A stretch of 64,000 bases of DNA from Oryzias latipes (GCF_002234675.1 NC_019859.2:1704240-1768239), one strand, 5' to 3'. Positions 13,701 through 23,829 are shown, counted from the first letter of the stretch. Made by a program: numbers and translations. Notes: generated from the sequence alone by a model not told the origin.

Positions 13701-14372
13701 TTTTTTTGTTGTTAAAAGTACAAATTGTTCAGATGAAAAACGTGAAATTCTGCTAAGATTTTTTTTATAATGAGAGCTAACTTGGCTGTTTGGGGGAGGA
13801 GGGAGTTGCACCAGTGAAGTGACTTGTACATGTTGCCCCCCACCCTCCAGTCCCTGAGCCTGACCTGCACCGTGTGGGGCGAGCCGACTCCGGAGGTCAC
13901 CTGGTTCAAGAACGAGCAGGAAGTCACCTCCACCGAGCACACCAAGGTCACCTTTGACGGCGGCAAGTTTGCCAGTCTGGTCATCACCAAGGTGACCCCG
14001 GAGGACTCGGGCAAGTACAGCATCAACGTGCGGAACAAGTACGGCGGCGAGTTCGTGGAGATCACCGTCAGCGTGTACCGCCACGGAGAGCCCCTCCCCG
14101 AGCCCAAACTGGGACAGCCCAAAGCGGCGGCGCCGCCCCCAGCCGCCGCCCCCAAGTCCCCGGCCCCTCCTCCCAAGACCCAGACCCCCACCCCACCCAA
14201 ACCCCAGACCCTGGCACAGTCCTTCAAGACCCCCACCCCTGCCTCCACCCCAGCTTCAACCCCAGTCCCCAAGTCCCCAACCCCCACCCCAAAGTCCCCC
14301 ACCCCACCTCGCAGCGTCAAGTCTCCGACCCCACCCAGGTTCATGAAGTCTCCCACCCCACCCAGGAAGTGA
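1727..14372 (+). CDS. myom2: Myomesin family protein, closest to M-protein (MYOM2); 3' part, 22 exons
   Basis: Structural protein of the sarcomere M-band that ties thick filaments together and binds titin and myosin (family knowledge). Exons read: 1727-1901, 1976-2097, 2442-2629, 2713-2839, 4267-4445, 4528-4642, 5437-5596, 7257-7363, 7435-7479, 7558-7694, 7970-8114, 8390-8449, 8527-8594, 8662-8775, 9776-9863, 9934-9972, 10643-10748, 12517-12680, 12751-12787, 12870-12892, 12994-13049, 13851-14372. All phases join, giving about 924 residues. Fn3 domains lie at roughly 1-99, 100-204 and 205-302 (YYIDG, GETYVFRVQAVN, GPAYDL), followed by five Ig domains (about 305-830; LTCTVWGEPTPEVTW and DSGKYSINVRNKYGG in the last). 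This Fn3-then-five-Ig order is the myomesin C-terminal plan. The two N-terminal Ig and first two Fn3 domains must lie left of the window. The last ~95 residues are a Pro-rich tail. MYOM1 is the main alternative; the donor after 8594 (gtcccc) is weak. Confidence 0.85.
3141..3492. mobile_element. 328-bp insertion with 12-bp target duplication and internal inverted repeat
   Basis: The 12-mer TATCTTTAAAAC occurs at 3141-3152 and again at 3481-3492, bracketing a 328-bp insert. Inside, 3191-3219 and 3452-3480 are perfect 29-bp inverted copies (TTGTAGTAGGTTTAGGGGAT...). The 3' half contains GGATAAGAGGCGAAACATCT, of a kind seen in dispersed fish retroelements. Duplication length plus inverted ends would suit a Penelope-like or similar retroelement fragment, but the family is not established from sequence alone. 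It sits in the myomesin intron between 2839 and 4267. Confidence 0.7.
5836..6640 (-). mobile_element. Non-LTR retrotransposon (LINE) 3' fragment, reverse-transcriptase C-terminus
   Basis: On the minus strand, 6570-5968 reads as an uninterrupted 200-residue segment typical of the C-terminal end of a fish LINE reverse transcriptase/thumb region. Key words are TFKPHIENVVKKLKLKLGF, FLSVLDYGDLLY, AALRFITNCRALTHHC, YKAMLGLLPSYIGDLL and SFSHAAPTSWNTLQ. The element's 3' tail (5880 down to 5836) contains the TTTATTTAACCAGGAA-type motif common at L2/CR1-clade tails. It is 5'-truncated, as is usual for LINE insertions, and lies in the myomesin intron between 5596 and 7257. The ORF being open suggests a fairly young copy. 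Clade (L2, Rex1 or jockey-like) is not certain. Confidence 0.8.
9553..9728 (+). repeat. ~43-bp tandem repeat, four copies
   Basis: A unit containing CCCTTTCAGAATAAAATC and GTTCATGCCAGAGATTTCC is repeated four times with 1-3 changes per copy; the last copy lacks one base. It is intronic, immediately upstream of the myomesin exon at 9776. Confidence 0.8.
11096..12416 (+). repeat. 17-bp minisatellite, about 75 units
   Basis: The unit is close to CGGTTCCTCGGTCTGTC with frequent single-base variants (CTGTTCCG, AGTTCC, GGTACC). It fills most of the intron between myomesin exons 10748 and 12517. Because 17 is not a multiple of three, all frames stay open with a 17-residue period, which creates long spurious ORFs on both strands. 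A longer block is also duplicated: 11775-11960 and 12089-12275 share the same order of variants, showing higher-order duplication. Confidence 0.92.
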
Positions 14373-14814
14373 GGGGGAGGGGTTGAAAGCGGCGTCTGAA
14401 ACCGGGGGGGGGCGTTCCTTTAACCCCCCCAAAGTCTCAGCTGTCGCTCAGCTGATCCGCTTTGATCCATGTTTGTGTCGTAGGAAGTTAGGATGATGTT
14501 TAAAGCTGAGCCTTCCACTGTGCCGCGCAGTGGAGTGACCTTTACTGCTGGGGGGTCACAGCAGATCAGTCCTGGACTTTCACCTGAGCGTGCTCTCCCT
14601 TCACCTCCCGGAAACGTTTGGTTTGGATCCGGTCTGCCGTCGATACTTTCAAGAAAAGTGGCGCCGTAAAACCAGGTTTTATTTTGAAACCTCCGGACTG
14701 TCAGGAGAATCGATCGCGTTCCGCCATCCGGCTGTTCCTGAGAGCAGAAACGTTCACTTCCTGTCTGTCAGGGGTCCACCTGTCTGTAGTTTACTGTCAC
14801 TGCTGTTTGATGCC

Positions 14815-14820
14815 AATAAA
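14815..14820 (+). terminator. Poly(A) signal of the myomesin gene
   Basis: Canonical AATAAA, 443 bases after the myomesin stop codon at 14370-14372, followed by a T/G-rich stretch (gttttctttgg). It is the first canonical hexamer after the stop, so it is the likely 3' end of the transcript. Confidence 0.6.
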
Positions 14821-14899
14821 GTTTTCTTTGGAGACCTCCTCTTTGTCTTTGGCTGCTTCTGAGTTAAAACTGAGTGACAGATGGAAAAACAAGGCAGCT

Positions 14900-15516
14900 C
14901 CTGAAACTCAGGTGAGCTCAGGTGGGCGGGGCCTCTGCAGGTATCTGTCAGAGGTGTGAACGGGGCAGGTACAACAGGCTGTTCATTTGCACAAGAAGTT
15001 CAGGTCTGCAGCTTTGGTGCAACCGGTTTTCAGTTGGAGCGGCGGCTCTCCGTGGAGGAGTTTCAGTTGGTCGGTTCCAGGAGACACTCCAGTTCCAGGA
15101 CTTCCCAGGAAAACCAGGAATTCTCCTCCAGTTATGAAGTGAGTTTTCTTTGTTTTCCCTCTCAGGATGTTTCCACCCCACGTTCATCCTCTGTGAACAC
15201 ATTTAAATGTTCATGTCCTCCTCTGAGTTCAGATCTGTTCTCTGTAGATGACATTTCTATACCTGAATAGCTCCTGACCTCAGCATTCTACTGAATGAAG
15301 CCCGTTTTGGGATCTATTGACCACATTTGGGCTTCTTAATAATATATGGAAAGGGGCGGGGCTCTGGGATTTGTAGTTCTGGTGGATTTAAAACTGGACA
15401 TTTTTTCTCTGGAGGACAAATAGAGTCGCTGTGGATGCAGGAAGACAGGTGGATCTCAGGTGTGACGCTGTGTTCCACTGCAGGTAAAGAGGAGGTCCCC
15501 TCGGAGGACGTCATCC
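14900..15516 (+). other. Intergenic/5' region of fam83b
   Basis: No protein-coding exon is seen. The segment lies between the myomesin poly(A) signal and the fam83b start; the acceptor at 15482-15483 implies at least one non-coding fam83b exon further left that I cannot place. Confidence 0.4.
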
Positions 15517-18500
15517 ATGGAGTCCAGCCTGTCCATGCTGTCCTCCCTCAAAGACGACGGCCCCCCGCCCCTCGTCCAGCCGCACTACAGGGAGGAATAC
15601 CGCCTGGCCATCTACGCTCTGCTCTGCGGGGGCAAGGAGGCCTACAGGGAGTACCTCCGGGCCGAGCAGGTCCACAGCTTCCTCTCAGAGGAGGAGATCC
15701 GCTTCATTTCAGACAACGCCAGGTCACTGGTTCTGGACGATTCTGACTGGGAACGGGGCCCGGAGGGCGTCTGCTCCTCAACCTACTTCCCAACGCTGTC
15801 GGACGAGGAGGTGCCGGACCTGCAGCTGGGGTGGCCAGATGTCCGTCAGCAGGAGAAGGACACCAGCATCAGCCTGCTGTACCACCCGCCGCGGCGGAAC
15901 ACGCCCACCATCAAGGAGGTGGTGCGGAGTCAGATCCAGGAGGCCCGTGAGGTGAGAAGGTCAGGTCCTGCTGTGCCTCTGCAGCCCCGAATAAAACCCC
16001 TCAAAAGCTGTCATGGTGGTTCGTTACTATGGTAACAGGAGCTAAAACTACTCCTCCTCTCTCACAAATATTTACTCATTTAAAAAAAGTCGCCTCACTG
16101 ATATTTTATCTAAAAATGATGCTGAAAAGAGTTTATTTTTATTGGGAAAGCAATCAAACTACGGCTCGGCTTCATCACAGCATCAGTTTTACCCAAACAG
16201 GAAACACGACTGAAGCTTTTCTGATCTGAAACCTGATCGGGATCCAGGATCAGTGTGAACAGATGTGAACGAGCGAAACCAGAACACATAAAAAGTCTTC
16301 TGCTTTCTGGAACGTTCAGCGTTCCATAAACGTTTCTTCAGGCTGCGTGAGGCGAGCTGCTGGATCACATGGAGATCTGAGCTCCTGTTGATCCAAGCAG
16401 GAAGTTCAGGGATCCACAAATCGATCCATCGCAGGAAAGATCTAAACCCTCAGGAGGAACAGCAGTTCTGCTCCAAACCCACAAAGATGCTCTGAGGTCA
16501 GGATGGGGGAACATCTTCAAGTTTCTCAGGAGCAAAGAGAAGAATGCAGATGCCTCAGCAGGAGACGCAGCCTGGAGGGAAGAAGCCTTCACCCGTAATC
16601 CCACCAAGGCCTCAAAAAGGCGTCTGCAGGCTCCCATCAGCGTCTGGCTTTGGCGGTGAAGGAGCACGAGGACATTTAGAGCAGACGATGAACGAGCAGA
16701 AACATCTGAGTTCCTGTGTGAGCGCATGACGAAGATGCTGCAAATCTGAAAGCTCATCTTCATCCAGAACCTCCACGCAGAAACCAGCAGGAAGTTCTGC
16801 TGAGACCGACCGACCGAAGCTCAGCGGGATTTAGAGGAAAGGCGCAGAGATCGTGTCGCAGCACGAACTCTACAAACAAAAACACCAATTTAAGGGAAAA
16901 CCACCTCAACTGAAGCGTTCCTCCTCCAGGCAGGCCTCAGCATGAGGAGGCTCCTCACCCCAGAGAGGAGGTGAAGATGAGTCCTCCTGTAACCACAATG
17001 TCTGAGTCAGGAAAACTGAGATCTATCCTGCTGAAGTCCAATCATCGTTTAGTCCCCACAATCCGTTTTCTAGGACCTAGTTTCTGCAGAGCGGCAGGAG
17101 TTCAACAGGAATTCACCTCAGAGTTGTCTGCAAGTGGAGGCATGAGAATGGAGTATTCTCTAAGGAAACACACCCAATCATTTTTTCATCTGCGCCTGAT
17201 TCACAACGATGTGAACAAATGTTCAGACACGTCGTTTTGAGATGAGATTTCACGTGTTAGAAACCCCACAAACAAGCATGTCCATCGGGGGGGGGGTCGT
17301 TGAGGAAAAGACCAAGTATTTATTCATTCAACATCCATTTATCTGATCAACAACACAAAAGACAAAAAGATTTTCGGTTTTTCTTCTCTTTTTTTGTGGT
17401 CGCTCCACATCCGTTTTGTGTGAAGAATTCAGCACATTTTCAGGTTTAACTGATGCTCTGCTGCGTTCAGGTCGTCGCCATCGCCATGGACGTCTTCACC
17501 GACGTGGACATCTTCAGGGACGTCCTGCACGCGGCGCTGCGGGGCGTGGCCGTCTACATCCTCCTGGACGACCTGCAGGTCAGCGGCTTCCTCCAGATGT
17601 CCTGCAACGTGGGCATCAACATCCTCGACATCAAGGTGAGGCCGGGACCCCCGGGTCCGTCCGTTTTCCTGACATCCCAGTGATTTCTGAGGAAAACAGC
17701 AGGAATTCTAGGATCCCAAACAGAAAACAGAAGGAGCCTTTCAAAGTAAAAGCAGACGTTAGAAAAGTTTTCATGCGTTTTGCATCCAAACCACAACTTC
17801 CTGCTTTCTGTTTGGTGACTTTGTTGACAGTTAGGCCCCGCCCCGCCGCTTTTTAGATTTTTTTGGGGGGGGGTGTCTTGTTCAGAGCACACACTCACAC
17901 ACACACACACACACTGAATCTGCAGCAGCAGCTGAGTCCGTCCGGCTGGATTTTCCTGTTCGGCTGCGGTTTTCTCTGCCGTGACGACGGCTTCAGGCGT
18001 TGAGACGTCTGCTGGGTTCTGGTTCTGGAGGAGCTGCCCCCTCCAGAACCAGAACCCAGCATCAAAAGGTTTCTGCAACTTTCGGAGAGTTTCTTCAGGG
18101 AGAACAGAACTCTGAAAGCTTCAAACCTTATGGATCGATATGGATTTATTGTGCATTAAAATGATTAAAATGGGACGTAAATTATTGGTGGGGAACAAAT
18201 AAAAACATGTTTGTAAACATTCTATTGTCATTTTAACACTTCTTTTTTTAAATTGTAGTTTTCATCATTCTCCATGATAATAATATTTACCCCCCAAATG
18301 TAATGAGTTTGGGTCATCCCACTAAGGGGCCTTAGGGGTCTATTATGGGGTGTCACGGGCCCCCCTGCTCCTCTGTTTGGTGCTGGCACAACTTGTCCTG
18401 ATCTGCTTCAGCGTTTCCGGTCCGGTCTCATTCCTGACTCTTCGATAGCGTGACGAGGAATGCCTCCGACAGGTTCTACCTGAAAGTCCAGCTCCAGTGA

Positions 18501-20589
18501 CGCGCCGGCGCTCCTGCAGGAGTCTGTTCCTCCTCTGGTAAAGTTTCACCTCTGGTTCTGCTCCGTTTGTCCCTCAGAACGTGTGCGTCCGGACCGTCCG
18601 GGGTCTGCCGTACCAGTGCCAGTCCGGGATGAGGTTCCACGGAGGTTTGGAGCAGAAGTTCATGCTGGTGGACGGCAGGACGGTTCTGTACGGAACCTAC
18701 AGGTGAGACGTTCTCCACGCCATAGTCAGGTTTCAGATGATGATGTGTCAGATGACCAGCAGGGGGCGGCGTGATGCCAAAGAGCTCAAACATCAAACCT
18801 TTTTGAACGGGACGTTTGTGTTTCTTCCTCTTCAAGCTACTCGTGGTCGTTTGAGAAGATCAACCTCAGCATGGTCCTGGTGATCAGCGGTCTGCTGGTC
18901 TCCTCTTTTGATGAAGAGTTCAGAAGACTGTACGCCCGCTCCGTCGTCCCCGCGGCCTTGACCCCGGAGGCGTTTCCTGTCCCACACCGGAGACGAGCGG
19001 GAATGCAGACGTCCAGCCTGCTGTCCCTGAACAGGATGCCCTCCCGGGGGCTGGTGAGGGGTCCTCAGAACGGGGGCTTCCATGACGCCGCCGCGCTGAA
19101 CAGAGGCCTGAGCGTGCAGGAGAAGCTGCACCAGTCCCACTATCCCGACGCTGACGGCCTGCTGAGAGGACACAGCTATGGGGGGGAGCTTCAGAAGATG
19201 AACTCCATGACCAGACTGAGGATGGGGACCAAAGACCTGGGAGTTCCTCCTGACAGGCCGTCCCTGCAGCCCCGCCGGCACCAAGCACGCCACGGCGCGC
19301 ACCCGAACCTGATGCCGTTCAACTCCGAGTCGTCTCTCCACAGACCGTATAGGGAGGACGGGCCTTCGGAGGGCCGTCACGGTGCAGCGTCTCCAGTGGC
19401 GACCCCACACGGGGGCCTGAATGAGTTCCAGTCCCAGTGGGTTCACCAAAGGTCCAGGGAGATCTTGTCCACCATGGAGGGGGTCAGACAGAAGAGGCGC
19501 AGTCTGCAGGAGAACTTCAGGCAGAGTCAGGAGTCTTTGAGGTCCGTACGCTCCGCCATGTCCTCCTCCAAGGGTCCGGATCTGAGAAACAGCGTCACAA
19601 CTTTAGAGCCGGACCCCCAAACGGCTGAGCCAAGGACGGGTGCAGACGGACGCCGCTCCTCCTCCCACCACGATCTGAAGACGGCCACTGATCCACAGCT
19701 CCACAGCTGGAACCGTCCAGCTTCCTCCAAAGCAGACGCTGAGCTGCGGCCCCCCTACGCCGGTCTGAGCGTCCAACACCCCCGAGGAAAGAAGTCTCTG
19801 TTCGAGATCCCCGAAGAAAAAGAGGGACCGAGCAGCCACCCCAACGGTCAGGACCGAGAGAAAAACCAGGAGCTAGAAGGAGCAGAGGAGAGCCTCCCTG
19901 CAGACCCAGACCGGGACCGAGCCGGGCCAGAGTCCATTCAAAGTATGGACCACAGCGCAGAACCAGCAGATCCAGGAGAAGGAAGGAAATCTCCAAAGAG
20001 CACGAGTCTCATGGATGAAGGTCAGACAGAGGAAGAGCGGGAGGGCCGAGATGTTCAGAGGAAGACTTTTGCCAGAACCAAAGCCCATTTAGAGCTTGAG
20101 GACAATGAACTGAGCTCCAGGACTGAGAGTCTGAACCCGGGTTTAGGGGCAGACGGCCTCTTCTCACCCACAGCAGGTCAAACCCCTAAGAAGGAACATT
20201 CTCCAGGACTCTCCAGGTCTCAGCCCTCCCTCAGTTTACCATCCAAACCTGAGAAACCCAGATCTCCGCTGTCCAAACTCTCACCTCAGCGTTCCAGCAA
20301 AAGGAAGACCCACCTGGCAGCAGAACCCCCCCAAGACTGGAGGAGCTCCCCGAACGCAGAAGGAGCCCCCGCCTCTCAGAGCAAACGAGAGCGGGGTCTC
20401 GGCCCCCACCAGGATCTGCTCGGCAGCAGAACTTCCCGTTCGGGCAAACCCTCCAGGAGGGCGGAGAAAAGCAAGAGCTCGTCCTTGAGCAGACCGGACG
20501 CCGGTCTGACGGCCAATCAGATGCAAGGCGACAACAAGCTGGGGAGGTTCATGCAGCGGGTGGGACATCTGATCCACAAGCACAAGTGA
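15517..20589 (+). CDS. fam83b: FAM83B, CK1-anchoring DUF1669 protein
   Basis: FAM83 proteins use the N-terminal DUF1669 (a PLD-like fold without phospholipase activity) to anchor casein kinase 1; FAM83B also acts in EGFR/RAS-RAF signalling (family knowledge). Exons: 15517-15951, 17471-17635, 18578-18702, 18837-20589; phases close to 825 aa (human 1011 aa). DUF1669 spans about residues 15-290: [86 protein letters not shown]. The remainder is a Ser/Pro-rich disordered tail in one large exon. The last residues [15 protein letters not shown] match the C-terminus typical of FAM83B and not of other FAM83 members, which fixes the paralogue. A 5' non-coding exon piece begins at 15484 after a CAG acceptor. 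The ATG at 15517 aligns with the human start. Confidence 0.93.
17025..17230 (+). repeat. Dispersed repeat family R1, copy A (partial)
   Basis: It shares GAAGTCC..CAATCATC and TAGTTTCTGCAGAGCGGCAG (17080-17099), plus the downstream CATTTTTTCATCT..GATTCACAA stretch, with copies near 21140, 32330, 50490 and 55260. It lacks the central GC-rich third. It lies in fam83b intron 1. Confidence 0.75.
18010..18061. repeat. Perfect hairpin, 22-bp arms
   Basis: 18010-18031 and 18040-18061 are exact reverse complements (arm TGCTGGGTTCTGGTTCTGGA, then GG) with an 8-base loop, in fam83b intron 2. RNA from this intron would fold into a strong stem. Confidence 0.85.
18756..18770 (+). promoter_or_regulatory. 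Full-consensus CTCF-type site
   Basis: CCAGCAGGGGGCGGC matches the 15-base CTCF core CCASYAGRKGGCRSY at every position. It lies in the 134-base fam83b intron 3, 54 bases after exon 3. One-mismatch relatives occur at about 43061 and 61086. Binding is an inference from the motif. Confidence 0.5.
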
Positions 20590-20789
20590 AGAAGCTGCAG
20601 CGGCTTCGCTCTGGCCTCAGAATCTTTACGTACTACCAGGAAAATGTGAAAGAAAGCAGCTCGACTCCCCTATTTTCACACAAACATTATCTCTCTATCA
20701 ACACGTTTACGGCCGAGGAATCCTACAAAAGGGGAGCAAATACGTTAGGACGACGTTTTCTGAACGTCTTTCAGACGTTCCTGCAGACG

Positions 20790-21103
20790 TCCCGCCTCCT
20801 GCAGGCGCCCCGCCTCCTGCGGGCGTCCCGCCTCCTGCGGGCGTCCCGCCTCCTGCGGGCGTCCCGCCTCCTGCGGGCGTCCCGCCTCCTGCGGACGTCC
20901 CGCCTCCTGCAGGCGTCCCGCCTCCTGCGGACGTCCCGCCTCCTGCGGGCGTCCCGCCTCCTGCGGGCGTCCCGCCTCCTGCGGGCGTCCCGCCTCCTGC
21001 GGGCGTCCCGCCTCCTGCGGACGTCCCGCCTCCTGCGGACGTCCCGCCTCCTGCGGACGTCCCGCCTCCTGCGGACATCCCGCCTCCTGCGGACGTCCCG
21101 CCT
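20790..21103 (+). repeat. 18-bp GC-rich minisatellite, about 17 units
   Basis: The unit CGTCCCGCCTCCTGCGGG (G/A variants in the last positions) repeats about 17 times starting ~200 bases after the fam83b stop, probably inside or just past its 3' UTR. Because 18 is a multiple of three, it gives monotonous six-residue ORFs on both strands (RLLRAS on plus, GGGTPA on minus), which are not genes. Confidence 0.92.
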
Positions 21104-21124
21104 CCTCATTCTGATGTTGCCGTT

Positions 21125-21560
21125 TTTAGCCAAACTCTTAAAATCTGAGTCGTTTTCTAGGACATAGTTTCTGTAGGGCGGCAGGAGTTCATCAGAAATT
21201 CACTTCTGAGTTGTGGGCGGGACCATTGGCACCCACAACTGAGAGCTCTCTGTTTTGCCCACTAGCTTACAGCAGTATCTGATCTGTCCTGCCGTCCGGT
21301 TCTGATCCAGGTTCCAAATCAGACCAGGAAAACAAAGACGTTCATGGATCCATTTGTCTGCATCGGAAAGGGGCGGAGCACTGAGCTTGGGGCCCCGCCC
21401 AGTATGTTTTCTACGTCACTAACGACATTTTTTCATCTACTCCAGATTCACAATGTGAATAAAGAAACACAAAATGTTAACAGCACCATAAACAGCATTT
21501 TCATGGGAGGGGGGGCCTGTAAAGTTGATCACATGGTTTCTTCACATCTCCCTGGTCTCT
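21125..21560 (+). repeat. Dispersed repeat family R1, copy B (near full length)
   Basis: It contains all blocks of the family: TAGGACATAGTTTCTG..GCGGCAGGAGTTCATCAG, GAGTTGTGGGCGGGAC, CTGAGAGCTCTCTG, GTTCTGATCCAG, GGAAAACAAAGACGTTCATG, GGAAAGGGGCGGAGC, GGCCCCGCCCA, and the final CATTTTTTCATCT..GATTCACAATG. No long ORF is conserved between copies, so it is likely a non-autonomous element. Confidence 0.8.
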
Positions 21561-22011
21561 CCTGGAGCTTTTAATCCTCGTTCTTCCATGCTGCAAAGAA
21601 AAAATTAAACCTAACATTTCTCTTTGAAGTCTATTCTGTTATTGCCAGGAGAAAGAAATCTGCCCAGAAAATATTCAGATTCTTTTTATTTTTATTTTCT
21701 GTTATTTATTTTTAAAGCTTTTATTTTGAAGTTCCCCTGTTTGGGAAAACCTTCAAAACAGCTGACAGTCAATGACTTTGGATTCTGAAAGTGTTCCCTT
21801 AAAAAAGTATGGAAGGGATTTGAATTTAATAAAACAAAAAAGTGTTTTTCAAGAGGAAAGAACTCCAAACATGGAGGGCTCCGGAAAACTATGGGATGAG
21901 CTGCGGTTTCAAGTAGAAAATTCCACAAAGTGTCACGAACATGATGATCCTGTGTGTTTATGAGCTCGTCGCCACATCACCAGTCTGTTTTGTTCCTCCT
22001 CCTTCAATACC

Positions 22012-22125
22012 AGGACGCTCACGATGTGGCGGTGGTCACGATGTGGCGGTGGTCACGATGAGGCGGTGGTCACGATGAGGCGGTGGTCACGATGAGGCGG
22101 TGGTCACGATGTGGCGGTCTGTTTC
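22012..22125 (+). repeat. 17-bp tandem array, about seven units
   Basis: The unit GATGTGGCGGTGGTCAC (GATGAGG variant in the middle copies) repeats from the end of a unique segment to 180 bases before the left end of the THAP transposon. It is non-coding. Confidence 0.85.
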
Positions 22126-22401
22126 TATGAGTTATAAGATTATTTTTTTTCTAGAGATTTTTTTTCAATTTTTTTTTTCGTTTTTCAAGATATTATTTGA
22201 AATCAGTTTTTTACTGATAAATTGTTTTCAGATTGTGTTTTTCATTATTTTAAATTACTTTTGTCATTGGAGATAAAAATCTTTTGTTTTTTGCTCTATT
22301 TTTTCTGAATAGACCTTTTTCACACTTCCGCATTTTTCGACCGGAAATACGTCAATGACGTGTAAAACAACTTCCTGTTAGCATAGCGGCACATATGAAG
22401 A

Positions 22402-22640
22402 ATGGCAGAGTCGAAGAGTTGCAGTCTCTGTTGTGTTCCAGGCTGTTCGTCTTCCAACCAAAAACAGCCCGGCCTCTCATTTCATTATTTTCCTGTGGAT
22501 CCAAATCTGAAACCCGAATGAATACAGACGATCCGAAGAGACGAAGGGCATAGTTTTAATGTAAACACAGGTAGCACCGTCTGCTGCCGGCATTTCGCTC
22601 CGGATTGTGGTGCGGCTGCGTCGTTCGTCGCCTGAAGAGT
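22402..22640 (+). pseudogene. THAP-domain exon of the transposase, broken
   Basis: From ATG 22402 the reading CCVPGCSSSNQKQPGLSFHYFP is a THAP C2CH start (two cysteines, then the FHYFP block). A TGA stop stands at 22519-22521, where THAP domains carry the invariant tryptophan (KPE-stop-IQTIRR). Beyond it the frame continues to the second metal pair, VCCRHF. The region then loses frame. In THAP-type transposases this domain binds the element's ends. Confidence 0.75.
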
Positions 22641-23095
22641 GGTGTCGTCCCGAGTATTTTCCCTTGGAAAAACTTTACTGCTCCTTGGAGAAGGGAGTCA
22701 GTATAGAACCTCAAACGTCAGTCTATGAAGCTGTGCTGTGAAGCTAGCGACACGGTGGCTAAGCTAAGGCAGTAAAGATGGATCTACGTGACACACCCAC
22801 CTGCAGGTAAGATTGTTCATAATGTGTTTGGTTAATGTTGGTCAACTATGTGTAACGTTATTGGATAAATGTATTTCTACCTGAACAAATGAATGTTTAT
22901 AATAAAAGCTGTTCACGCTCTCCCCATTTTAATTACATGTATTTAATTAATTTTGGGTATTTTGTCATTAACAAAAATAAATGAAACGTATTTGTAATTA
23001 AATACTTAACATACTTTTCAAAACATGATTACTGTGTTGTGTTAAAAGGTACAATAAATATATTAAGACTGATTTTTAATTTCTTTATCTTCACA

Positions 23096-23445
23096 GGTGC
23101 TCTGGATGAGACTTTGGATTACATCCATGACTTAGAAGCCAAGTTCCTTTGCTGGAGCCCCAGGAGACGATGTCATGACGGACAAAGAGTTCCTCATTCA
23201 AGACCTCCTAACTGACAATGGATCTAAGCTCATCACTCCACCTTTTAAGCTTTCAGCTCCATCAGCAACGAGGAAACAGAACGAACCCAAGCCATTACCC
23301 ACCTCAGAATTATGGTGGAAAGAGTGATCGGTAGGATAAAGTCCTTTCACATCAGGGACTCTCCCGTGCCGCTCACACTGATGGGCAGTGTAAATCAGAT
23401 CTGGCTTAAATGCCGTGTTTTGGCAAATTGTCAAGGACTTTTTTG
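23096..23445 (+). pseudogene. DDE transposase fragment (DDE_Tnp_4 type)
   Basis: Several frames together read blocks of the DDE_Tnp_4 superfamily: VMTDKEFLIQDLL (about 23173-23211), GSKLITPPF, then in another frame AITHLRIMVERVIGRIKSF and NQIWLKCRVLANCQGLF up to 23436. The block containing RIMVERVIGRIK is the conserved C-terminal catalytic-glutamate region. At least one frameshift and one stop separate the blocks, so no active enzyme is encoded. Confidence 0.75.
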
Positions 23446-23829
23446 TGTTGAAGAGTGAATTAATGTTTGGTATGTAAATAATGTATAATGTGCAAATAGT
23501 ATGGAAAAATTTAGTGTTTCCACATATTCTTAAAATCTAATTAAATACAATTGTTATATTCGTAATATTTTTCTGTTGAAATGTGACTTTGACTTCACAA
23601 AAAAATTAGATGAACAAATAAAACAATTCTGGTCAAAATTGTGCCTCATTTAATTTTTTGGTATGCGTAACAACAACTGATTAATCACAACACAAATAAC
23701 ATCAAAGATTTACAATAAAAAAGAACATTACAGATCATCAACAGTAAGGCAGAAGGCTGAACTGATTGTTAAAGACAAGATAAGTGTAATTTAAGGTATG
23801 CATTCATGCATTTGCTATAATATATATCC

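Noticed and set aside
20586-21167. Repetitive ORFs (RLLRAS, GGGTPA, RRRRDV) after fam83b
   Set aside because: They are translations of the 18-bp minisatellite on both strands; no initiation context or homology.
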